Source: Bugula neritina (Eukaryota > Bryozoa > Gymnolaemata > Cheilostomatida > Bugulidae). From it: 64,000 nt of DNA. Below the pieces are notes generated by a model. It searched no databases and had not been told where the DNA came from. It saw only the letters and a list, made by a program, of their open reading frames with translations. This document shows positions 1 to 12,600 of this stretch, piece by piece. The translations under genes were made by a program, and so were the position numbers. The DNA lies in assembly GCA_964035545.1 (NCBI GenBank), contig OZ037765.1, forward strand, positions 5,143,698 to 5,207,697, given 5' to 3'. Each line of letters starts with the position of its first letter. Within the stretch, counting starts at the first letter, position 1.

Positions 1-21
1 GTGTTGTTTTGTATGTTGTAG

Positions 22-618
22 ATAACATTTTTGACATTTACTGGATTGGTTTGAACGACATCATGAATGAGCAAAGCTTTCAGTGGGCTCATAGACCAAA
101 CCTTGTTGTGGTGAGTTTTACAATAGAGAAATATTTTACAATAGAAAAATTATAGTGGTTGTATCGAAGTTTTGTAGGTGTAGCCAATTGTTGAAAGAAC
201 TTGTGTCTTTCTACAAGTACTTTATTTTTGATTCTAACAGAAGAAGTAGTGAAAGTTTCCTGGTGCGTTAGAGAAGTACAGTCAACACTCTATGATATTT
301 ATCGTGTCATTTTGAATTTCCTTACACCCTTTAAATCTATACAAATTTTGCAGACCATAATGTTATTTCTACTTGTGCTACTATAAGCTGTTAGGCCAAC
401 TGTCTTATTCTATAGCAGTATTGATTTTACTGTTGATTGATTTACCGCTGATTCTTCTCAGAACTCTAGTTTTACCAACTGGGGTGTTGGTGAACCACGC
501 AGTATCTCTGGTTCAGAGGACTGTGCTCAAATAGTGAACGGTGTAGACAGTAGGCCTGGTGCCTGGCTCATGGAAGATTGTCTGACTCTGAGACGATACA
601 TCTGTATGAAGGACGCAG
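22..618 (+). CDS. CTLD A, last two exons (domain start is upstream)
   Basis: Exons 22-110 and 462-618. The first carries the WIGLND core and an FQW strand, the second the TNWGVGEP loop and the closing cysteines (EDCAQI, YICMKDA). The sugar-site positions are EPR instead of EPN and WLMEDC instead of WND, so the classical Ca2+ site is probably lost. The closest relative in the window is CTLD O at 29199-30170, which has the same exon lengths or phases, the same EPR, and a Thr/Pro exon after it. Confidence 0.85.
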
Positions 619-3600
619 GTCAGTGCAACAATCACCAGTCTTCTTCTTTTTCTTCTTCTTTTTCTTCTTCTCTTTCTGTGTCATGTTTACATATGGCGGC
701 ACTAAGAAAAGGAGATTCACTGATTCTGTAATTCTTGTCGGAAGATATTCCATATTGGGATTTTTTTATATTCAGTTTTGCACTAATTACTAAAGACACA
801 TTTCATGAAATTAGCGAGGTTTGTTTTGTTTTCATTGGCAGTTAGCACACAGTATAAATGTGTTTCTACACTAAAATATCATTTAGTGAATGCTTACATG
901 GCAAATGAAAATTCATGATGGATTTTTGTTGGTTTTATAATTCACAAGGATTAATAAATTTGTAAGCTTTTTGTTTTTTATTTTGTAGAGTATGTTTTAG
1001 CAACAACCACTACACCAACTACCACAACCACTACACCAACTACCACAACAACCACTACACCAACTACCACAACAACTACTACCACAACAACCACTACACC
1101 AACTACTACAACAACTACCACACCAACTACTACAACAACTACCACACCAACTACTACACCCACTACCACAACAACCACTACAACAACTACTACACCAACT
1201 ACTACACCAACTACTACACCCACTACAGCACCCACTACAACACCAACAGCTGCAACAAAGGCAACTTTCTCAGCAGAAGCAAATGGAGGTTTAACACAGA
1301 ATCAATCTGCTCCTTTGAATGGTAAACAAACTACTAGTATTTGATTTTCGTCTTCTCTGTAATATATTGCTTATCTCCAGCTTTTCTAACAGAACTATGT
1401 TATAATAGCAATATCATCAGCTCCCTATTAGCTAACTGCTATACTCATACAATGCAATAGTAGCACTTCAACCATACGGTTTCTGTCTTGTTGAGATTGT
1501 GTAACAAACATTCTGAAATATTTAGGGTGCATTTCTCAAGTTAATCTTTGGCACAATAAAGCTGTAAATGGTACTTTTTCACTCTTAAAAACAGCTAAAA
1601 CTCATCTTATGTGCTGGTGTTTGTCTCACATTCATAAGAGGATTAGCTGCACTATTTTTCTGATTAATAATAGTAATGAGACAGTAAATTTCTGCTTCTA
1701 TGATACAAGAAAATATTGTTGACAGGTCCTTCTGCTGAATTGATAAAAATTTTACTACTAAATATTTTTGAACCATTTTAAAATGTTCAAAATTTTAGCA
1801 AAACTGGGGAATTGCTTACTGTGCATAATAATGTGAAGATTTATAAACATTGTGAAGCATATGGCTATATTATCATCAGGAAAACTAATCAATGCTGCAT
1901 GAATTGAATATTTTCACTGTTTTGTTTGCTAAAATTTGTAAGTCGCAGTTCATGATATCCTATATTTACATGAGCAAATTTTAATTAAGTTACAGAATTT
2001 TTAAGTGATGTATCGAGTTGATTGTGCGTTTATTTTTCAAAATTATAATCCAAGAGTTTACGTACGAACTTCACTCGGCTTTGTTGATTATAGCAGTATT
2101 TAGTATTTCCGGAGCATGCTTACTTGTATTAATGAAGAATCTTTGAACTCTTGGAACTATCAACACAAGAGTGTTTGAAAGTGCAGTTAGCTCTGAGCAT
2201 ATTAATACTCTGTCATCATTCGAAAATTTAATTAATTATTTTGAGGATATTCAGATAAATATTTTGACCCTTTCTAAGCTCTGTCAGACATGTTTTACTT
2301 GCTGCTTATTCGACAAATTCTTGCTGCCTCATATCTAAATTTTTGCTGCCTCATGACGTTTTGTAATACACTCCTACCACTATCTACACGTTTATCAAAC
2401 AGAGGCTGCGATTGTCATTCTATTTCTTATCGCGTGGGGCTGTGTCAGATAATGTTGATGAAACTGCCAAATATCTTTACTCTAAGATTGTACCATGGAC
2501 AATATGGTGCTCGGTGTTGGCATAGCTAGATAACGAGTTTAAGATTATGGAAAGACGACACATATAATCACATGAAGTCTTAGGAGATAAGGTTTTGGAG
2601 CTAGTAGTGTGAGGTGTTTGGATGAAGAAGGGTTGATTTTTCTTTGCACCTTGTTCACTTAGAATTCACAGAATGCTGCAGCCTCGGAAAAGATTTTCTC
2701 AACTTTTATTTCTCTTAGAATTAATCTCATTATCTCAAGGTTTGGAATAAACGATATTTGCTATCATATTAACTTGTTGTGTTTTCTGTCGTTGAAAATT
2801 TTTTTATTTGTTTGCTGGTCAAAAATCTTGATAGTAGTTGCTTGGGTTGTTTTATATTGGCTTGTGAATTTTATTCACAATAAAATGGGTAATCATACAA
2901 TTTTTAGACTATATTTTGTTAAACAGTAACGTTGTGTTATCAATGTGCTAACATTGTGTTGACATTGTGCTAACATTGTGCAAAATGAATCTGTAAAAAT
3001 TACAATTAAACTAGTACATAAATTCAGCAAAGATGTTTGACATGGGGAGGGTTTGTTACAATAGCATTTTTTAGATATTTGCTGTAACAGTTATTCTGGT
3101 GCACTTTCTGCCTCTAAAATTGTATTGAGAATATTGTAAATCGTATTTAGAACAAAGTGAAGGGTTCTTCAATTCTTTTTGTCGATGTATATGTGTGTAT
3201 TTGCATATATTAATAGATTTTAGCTTATTTTTCAATGCTATCCTAATTTTAATGATTTATGTGATGCGCGCTGATTTTTGTGTCATTGTTTTTATAATTA
3301 TTGTTAGTTGAGAAATTTGTTACTATACTCCGCCATATTTTGTTGACCAAACAGGTGTTTTGATCGAGGATCATGTAAATATTTGTTAAATTTATATATA
3401 AATATGATACAGTGCTGTGTTGATCTGTGAAACTGGTGTTGATGTAAGTTACCTTAGTTGCATAATACTATCACACAGCTAAGATCTGTGTAATCGTAAA
3501 CAGGAAAAAGGGGCGTGTTGCTATCACATTTCTCTTATCTAAAGAAAACAAACTCGTTGACATAGCATTGCGCTATCTCTGATTTCATCTAACAAAAATA

Positions 3601-6600
3601 GCTCTGGTTTACTTATTCTTTCTCCAGGCTTTAAATTATTTTATATTGCAGCTGTTTTTAATAATATTAACTGTGTTTTGGCGGCTCAGCCTCTGCTAGA
3701 AGTAACCAACACATTTTTTCTGTAATTTTAGTCTTTGGAGCTAAGCAGTGCCCTCAAGGCTGGTATCCAAATGGCAAGTTCTGCTATTTCTTCTCTCAGT
3801 CTACGGCCAAATGGAACACAGCTAGGGACATTTGTGTGACTCGTGGCGGTACTCTGGCCACAATCTACAACGGGGGTGACGCAGTATGTATTACCTGCTT
3901 TTTTCAGATAAGTCAACTTGTGTATGGCTTCTTCATGTGTTATAGGCTGCTTATGTTTATGGTAAAGTTATGTATAATGTAATATTGAATGCTGCAATGT
4001 AGAAGCTCAAACACCTCTTAAACTGTTGTCAATCTTGTATGATGGGATGACTAGATGTTTTTCCCATATATGTCAAATTTTTGTAGAAAATATCTTTTAC
4101 TTTCTATAGATTCTATAAACGTTAAGATGTCTCTTAGGAACTCTTAGCGGAAAAATTTTAATAGCCCAAGCTCTTTAATCTTTTTTGATAAATGTTCGTT
4201 TGGTTTTGGTTTATGGTTGAGATTCTTACCAGAAAATAACATCTTTCGCTAAACTTTTAATCTATAAAAAAAAAGGTTTTGTTTAACTTTTTCAACTGCA
4301 TCCACCTCAAAGTTTCTAGCAATATAAAATATTATTAGAAAACTCTTGAACTTTACACCAAATGTTTCCGCATGCAAATGTGCCTTTAGTTTTTAGGTTC
4401 TAGTGTAATAGTTGTGAAGTAGGCGATATTTTTAATACATAATGATCATATGCTAAGCTACTTGTTACTTGTTGAAATTGCTTATCTTGGGTTTTAGTCT
4501 TTTCTATCTACAAGAGTAAGAGCAATTGGTGGAGGAAAAACGTTTTATGTTGGAATCACTGATGCTGGTACCGAAGGAAAATGGAGAAACGTGGACAAAA
4601 AGCCGTTTCCTCCGAGCAAAGGGTAACTTTAAAGTTATAATACACAATACACGTAGCTTTTTTTAAAACACCCATACATTTAAATGACTTTTGCAATAGA
4701 ATGCAATGGTACTTTTCATGCTTATTTTATTTTATGTTACAGAATCTGGGGTAAAAATCAGCCAGACAACGCCAGGAAATCTGAACACTGCGGCAGTTAT
4801 TCAGCATATATGCAATACAAGTTAAATGATATCTCTTGTAACCAGGCTGCCCACTTTATATGCAAACGCAGCATCGGTATGCGTACTTGATATAATACAT
4901 GTATATAAACTGCACGACATGCATTCTGTAGCCCACATGCTCTTTTCCACTGTTTAATTAATATTTGTCTCTGTTCATTTTTGATTTATAATTTAGTCTG
5001 AATTGAAGAAAAAAAGTACATATAGTTGAAACAGGAAAACATTGTTGAGAAGGCTGTAAAGCACAATAGCACTTAAGTTATTTACACAGACAAGCCAGCC
5101 ATGGTTTATAGTCTGTAGCACTTTAGTTATATATACCACATGTTGCTAACTATATAGTTATTGTATACGCAGCATGTTTCTAACTATGTAGTTGCTGTAA
5201 TTCGGTCTGTTTTGTTTATTGTAGACTATAGAGATCCGTGTGACTCTGAAAATGGCTGGCATTTGGTAGACGACAAATGTTACCGCTTTTACAGAGAGCC
5301 GACCACGTGGCCTGAGGCTAGGAGAGTCTGCCAAGATAACGATGCCGACCTACTTTCGGTGAATTCGAATCAAGAACTTACGTTGGTCAGCGAGTCGGTG
5401 TCCTGCGACAATGTCTCTCCTATCTGGCTGGGATACTCTGATGTATGCACGTATTTGTAGCATCTCGTGGTTGTGTCCTTATCATTGCATAACTCGTCAC
5501 GTTTCACTATCTCGTGAAGTAATCAAAGTCCACATCTAGTACCTTCGTCTTGGCTCACTCCTCAATCTTCTCCAGATATCAGCTACTCCTTATCTGCACT
5601 TGTTGATGAATATCCTGGCATATTACACTTGTCTACATATATATGTACTTACAACCTGTGTGAACGCTTACACACTTCTACATATACACCTACACACTTC
5701 TACATATACACCTACACACTTCTACATATACACCTACACACTTCTACATATACACCTACACACTTCTACATATACACCTACACACTTCTACATGTACACC
5801 TACACACTTCTACATATACACTTACACACTTCTACATATACACCTACATACATATACATGCACATCTACATACAGATTTATATATGCACACTCACACAAA
5901 TCTATATACATAGGTACTTACATGCACACTTACACACATCTCTATGCACATTTACACCCATCTAGGTACATATGTACTCATGACCTACATACACACCCAA
6001 CACATATTTGCATACACATCTAGATACAAACCTACAGTGTCGGGAGATTGTTCTGTTATTTTTTAGACTAATGCTGCCAATACTTTGGAATGGACGGACA
6101 AATCTAAGGTCAATGATGCTGTCATGAAGTGGGATAAGAAAAGTGGAGAGCCCAATGCTAAAAAGTAGGTTGTTTGCAGCAATTTTAAATATATCCAAAG
6201 ATACCATTCTCAATTCTCTCGCTTCAAATATCATTATCCAATCTACTTATGATTATACAGTAAGTATATTTTTAGGATCATACTAATGTAGATAACAGAC
6301 AATCTGCCTTGATCAATGACATTTGTTGCATTTTGTAGTTATCCAAAAGGTGAAAACTGTGCTGCTTCCATGACTTTGAACAAAAATATGTGGGAATTAG
6401 TAAACTGTGAAGGAAATGATATGGCATTTATTTGCGAAAAAGCCAAAGGTGAGATGTTATATTCTGGCTTTAGCAGGATGAATTATATTTTTTAGATAAA
6501 CAGGTATGTGGTTAACTTTGATGGTGAACCCACCGATGACTCTGGTTGTCTTGTACTTTCCTAATATGGAAAAATTTAAAGAAATGTTTCAAATTATATT

Positions 6601-9600
6601 GTTGTTTGTCATCAGTAACTTCCAGCAATTGTAAGCAATTACTCATTAAGCATTTTTCATTGATCTGTATGCTGAAAGAGGAGTGTTTGACTGTAGCCTA
6701 AGTTCTTATGTAACAGGTCAGTGTCCAGTTGGGTGGAGCAACAAGAATGGTATTTGCGCCAAAACCTTTTATTCTTATGTGACGTGGCCAGAGGCTAAAG
6801 CTGCATGTGCTGGCTATGGCGGTAACTTGGCCAGTGTTGACCAGGTCAAAGGTGACATTTTCTTCTCTCTTGTCGCTTATGGCAGCTGGATTGATCTCTC
6901 CGGTAAGTCTTTGTTTAATATTAGAGTTTTTATGAAGTTTATGTTACAGAAACCTGCTTTATTTTATTATATTTGTCAACAGTACACAAAGCTGAAAGTA
7001 TATGTAGTGTTTTATTTGAATAATGTGCTTGTATAATTATCACGTTATCATAATTATATAGGGTTTTCTGTTTTACAATTTTTAATTTTTGTACTTTTAC
7101 AGCAAAGAGTTATAATACTGGAAGAATATTCATTTAAAGATCATTGTTTGTAACTCTGTTGGTCAAATATCTCTTTTTGTCAAATATAAATTTCTATACA
7201 CTCCATAACTGAGCCAGTCTAACCATCTACCATCTTTCTTTCAGGAAAAAATGAACACTATGCCATGCTCTAATTTGTATACACTACTTATTCAGTTTAT
7301 ATTCCAAATTTGTTCTTAAAGTTTAAACTGACTAGATGTGTTTTACTCCTTTTCAGATCGACTAGTTGACGGTAAATTTGTGGATGAAAACGGAAATTCT
7401 CTTCCCACAAGTCAGCTGGCAGCGCAGAAGGCTAACAAACAGATAGAATGTGGAGCTTGTATGTTGTATTATATTATATATTGTATTTTCTCTCTGTATG
7501 TTATATTATATCTCCCTTCTAACTGTGGTTATGTGGCCATACATCCTGTATACTATATGCCTGTGGTGTAGATGATCTGAACCATCTAGTGTGTTCACCT
7601 CTTCTGCTATATCAATATTTGGTCTGTAAATCATGCTGACTTCATTTCCTGTTGCTTTCCTATAAAATGTTGACGTGCCTTAGAGTGCCCTGTCTGGTAT
7701 GCATTTCAGGGAGCTCAAATACATTAAGTTTGGATTCATGCTACGAATCGCGTTTTTACATGTGTGCTGCCGAGTTGGGAAAGGTTCGTGCGACTCCAAC
7801 AAAAGCTCCGCTGGGTAAGTTGCAGGACACTAGTTTAATTTTTTTTTCTTGATAATTCACTCTCATGGAAACTATAAATTTCTTCAATAATGTGTTTTTA
7901 TTTGAGATGATTCTTTGCTCAACCAATTTGATTCTTACTACAGACAAGTTAGTCTGCTATTCCGGTTGGACAAAGTACAAGAACAGCTGCTACAGGCGCT
8001 CAGATAAAGATCTGAATTATGCTGCCGCAAAAGCTGACTGTAAGAACAACCAGGGAACACTTTTAGTCATCAATGACATTGAAGAGATGGACTTTCTAGT
8101 CGGTCAGTGTTGTACACATCTCAGAGTTTATATAGTTAACATCTCTGCTGGTTACACATGATAGTTGTATTCTGTTTATTTGTATATGTTATTTCCTGCT
8201 GTATGTTTCTGCCATCTTGTTTCAGCGGACAGTCTGTTACTCAACAGCATCGTATGGATAGGATATGATGACTTGAAGACTACTGGGACGTATAAGTGGG
8301 TAGATGGTTCACCTAGTACCTTTACTTATTGGGCTCCTAATGAGCCTAACAACCATAATAATAAAGAGCATTGTGCAGAGGTCAGTTTTAGCATATAATC
8401 ATAATCACCTTCTTCGTGAATCAACTGTTATGTTAAATTATTTAACATTTAAAGTAATGTTTACATAACAGCATGTTGCTGTGATGTACACTGTAGTTTT
8501 GAGGTTCTCCAGTAACCCCTGTAGTGTAATGATGAGCACGGCTTGTAAGCCGGAAGTCTGTGGTTTGATTCCCAGTAGAGGTAATTATTTTGCATACTCA
8601 TGAGTAGAGAGAGTTGTCTCAGCTTGTCATGCTGTTGGTTTAGGTACAGCGAAAATCCTACTCAAATCCGGCCCTTTGGAACGATGTGGACTGTTCCGGA
8701 ACTCGGTCATATATCTGTGAAGCTCCTGCCGTACGAGGAGACAGCACTACTACACCAGAACCCACTCGTATGTCAGCCATGTCTTTATATCGACTCTCTG
8801 TTTTTGTAGTTTATTTGGACAAAAAGTCTCAACTTGAGACTAAATAATATTGAGCTTCTGTGATGAGATATTTTGTCTTTTTTTAATTGTTAATTTTAAT
8901 CTTATACTAAGTTGATGAAATTTTTATCCAATGTTTTACTAACACACACAACACAATCACACACCATGCTGTTGTCATCACCCAGGTCCCTGGTCTACAG
9001 AGTGTGGAGTAGGCTGGACCGTTGACCATCTCTCTGGAAACTGTTATTACTTTAGTTTTGACTCCAAGAGCTGGCAGGCTTCTAGAAATGCTTGTAAAAA
9101 GATGAACTCTGACCTCGTCTGCATTTCATCTAAGTTTGAGCAGTCATTTATTCAAGGTGTGTGGCTGTCATAAACTATACTCGAAGATATATTAGCTCTG
9201 TAATATAAAAGTTTACTTTATAAATCATATTATTTACCCGCATCTTATACATGTCTATACTGTATACATATACGTATGCATATACGTTTATCTATACAGT
9301 AAAGCTAATGTTCATGCATTTTGCAAGATTTTTAATAACTCATGTTTGTTTAGAATCTCTATTCCCCGTAAGATATTTTAATGGTGCAGTTTTCTTAAAT
9401 TGGTAAAGGACTGTATATGCTGCGACACGGGTACAATTATATTGAGAAGCTCATAAATTGGCCTGTTGTGAGTTTAACCTAAGAGCCAGTGTTCACATGA
9501 CCTTTCTACCAAATTCAACAAAAGTCTATTTCAATTTTTGACTCAAATTGGGAAAAAAGCTTGCAGCTGCCAATCTTGAAGATTTATTTATTTTATAATT

Positions 9601-12600
9601 TAATTCATGCTTCTTTACAAATTGATTCGTAACCTCAACTTTTTTTATTCAGATGAAAATAATTTATTACCACCCCTTTTTGGTAACACGAAGAATGTGT
9701 AGTTGAGCAAAAATTGTTATCTGTGACTGAGATATGTCGTAATATGCAGGTATGCTGCGAGGTGATACTACTGGGGCAATAGCATACTGGACAGGAGGAA
9801 ATGACAAAGCTGCGGAGGAAGGGTGGCAATGGGCTGATAAAAGCCCTTTCAAATACCTCAACTGGAATGACGGTAAGTTTTACTGGATGTGATTTATCTG
9901 AGTATCATGTATTGTATAAGTGTGATTTGTCACTACTTTATATTTGATTAGTTCTCCTGTAATGTGAAGTTATCACATCTTGCTATTAAGGGATTAGTTC
10001 TCCTGTAATGTGAAGTTATCACATCTTGCTATTAAGGTCAGGTAGCCAGTGTGTTGTTGCTTTGTGCTAAGATTTTTACGATGATAGTGTTTTACAGACG
10101 CCGGTCATGGTGAGTGAAATAACCTGTAGCCTGTAAACCGTTGCAGTTTCTTTAGCGGGCTGGCTGCCTAGCCTTGCACCTACTTGCTATATCAGTTGCT
10201 GGTTTTAGTGCACAGTTGTAGCCTAGTTTCCCTGTTTCCTGTTCTAGTTGCCAGGTGCTTTGTGAATTTTTGTGTAATCATACGGAAGGACAACTCCTTG
10301 TGAAAAGAAACAAAATTTATAATCAGAAGTTTAAATCTGGGAAGCTTAAACAATAGTTATTACTAAAAAAAGTTTGAGGTTAAATTTTTTCATGCCTTAT
10401 TTAAAATAGTAATAATTGAGTTACAAAATTTACAAAAATATGAAAAAAGAAATTTTTGTACAGAGGAGTTGTTATCCCCCAGTGGGCTCTGCATTCTAGA
10501 ACTTTCAATATAAAGATTACAATCTTTATCTCTTCCTAGTTTGTAAAAGAGTTTTTAATTTACATTGAATTTTTTAGATGAGCCTAACAATGCGGGCAAC
10601 GAGGATTGTATAGAGATCGTTGGGTTAACTGGAAGGTGGAATGATAATGGGTGTGACAAGTCAAGACAGTACATCTGTGAAAGACCTGGTATGTTTTGCA
10701 CCAGTTTGAGCTCTCTATTTTCTGTGAGGCCTTTTAACCATGTGTTGAAGGTAGAATGTTATTAGCTATTAGCCTGCCATTCTCTTACTAATAAGATTTT
10801 TATTGGCGTCATACTTATTTCCTTTTGCATTGTTGTCAAGAATGTATTTTAGGAGTTTTATTATTCATTATACTGTCTATTTTGAACTGCTTTGCTAAGT
10901 TGTCGTTTTTAAAACTAAAATATTTATTTACTGATGCTTTATTTATATTATAATATGCATCAATAATGTAGATGAAGAATACTTGTTGAAAAACTCTGTT
11001 TACAACAAATGTTTAAGTTCGTGGAAAAATCTGTTATTTTACAAATATTTTGTAGCCCCAGTAAAGACTAACTCTAACCTGATAAACACCACACCTCTGC
11101 CAACAAGTATGTACGGCATAACTTATAACTTCTTCACATAGCTGCAAATACAATACATTTATTGTGTAGTTTTTAGTTAGTTGTTTCAAGAGGAGTCACA
11201 ACATATTTTACTGGTCTCATTTCTTCATTATGGCTATTTGCATTTAGTTTAGGCTACTTTTTAGCTAAAAGTGCTATTTTAGACAGCCAATCATAATTTT
11301 CTAAACATCTGATTAAAATTCCATGTTGTTTTGTATCTAGAATTTACAGTCTAAACTGCTTTACTAAAGAGTGACAGTGTCAATATAAACAAAATCTCTC
11401 TGAATATTTTCTGATGTTTCAATTCTTACACCACAGTAACTGATAACTGTACGACAGTGGAGTTGATATCCGGCACACACTGGGTACCAGACAGTGCTTT
11501 TAAGACCTCCTCTAACAGAGATGCCAATTCTGGCCCTGAAAATTCGCGAATAGATTGGACAGCCACTGGTAAGATATGAACTCATCTACAAATTCTTGCT
11601 CGGGTTGAATCCCTTCTCTAGTTGTTTATTTCATTCCTTCATTTCATTACAAGTCATAGCTCTAAAGTAATATTGATGTTTCGGCTACTAAAAAATCTTG
11701 TGAATGGATTCTGTGAATTTTGGTTACATTTTTATCTGCCAATTTGCAGACGTCAAGATAAAGATCTCAACAAACAAGCAGTACAAATATAAACCTGTAG
11801 CCAACCTTAACCTGAAGAGCACCAAGTTTGTGACGTTCAGTGTGCAGGCGTGTAATGATGCTCACATTAGTTTGCAACCCACGGTCGATAACATCACCAG
11901 GTCAGTAATCTATTGTGGGCAGCTTTTATTGGGCCGTTCAAAATAATGTCGATCTTATATATGATATATTTTAATATAGCAAACATGTAGGTGGTATCTT
12001 ATATTATATTGATCATGTGTATAATATTGCATAATATAATAAAAATTTATATGGTCTCTTATAACATATAAAGGAACCTGAACTGGTATTTTTTCTTAAG
12101 TTTAAATGTCAATAACAAACCAAACAATGAGCACCTCAATCGAGTATTCTTATTCTAAACCCACTTCCACATGCATGAAGCTTCTTCATATCACAGACCT
12201 GCAATCTTTTAGAAACATGACAATGCACTTGAGATTCGATTACCTACGTATATTTGCCCTACTTCTCATGAGTTAGAATTTTTATTTACTGCAAGTTGCT
12301 AGGCTGTGTGATATATTAGAACTGAGAGCTAGCTGTTCCTGCTCAGCTCAATGCATTTTATATCTGGCAATTGCTAGCAATTCCATGGAGTAATGTTTCC
12401 CAGGTCTTAGAAACTACTTGAGCAGCCAACTCTATTGAAAATATAAAGAACTGAAAGGTTTTCACGAATTAATTTTGTGTTTTTGTACTGTTTTTCACCA
12501 TGAATACATGGCTACTTATCTTTATACTGTTTTAGTCAAGCTTTTGAAATTGTAATCGGAGGTTGGGGCAACACACAGTCCGTTATCAGAAATGAGCACC

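Noticed and set aside
978-1235. Antisense poly-valine frame
   Set aside because: It is the reverse strand of the coding Thr minisatellite, with no start context or domain.
2290-2529. Signal-peptide exon starting a new receptor gene
   Set aside because: Begins with hydrophobic residues, but no donor in phase 1 and no homology; the preceding Thr exon already splices in phase to 3732.
5600-5965. Thr/Tyr/His repeat proteins or a CRISPR-like array
   Set aside because: Repeats of 22 bp are directly joined without spacers, so this is a minisatellite in an intron.
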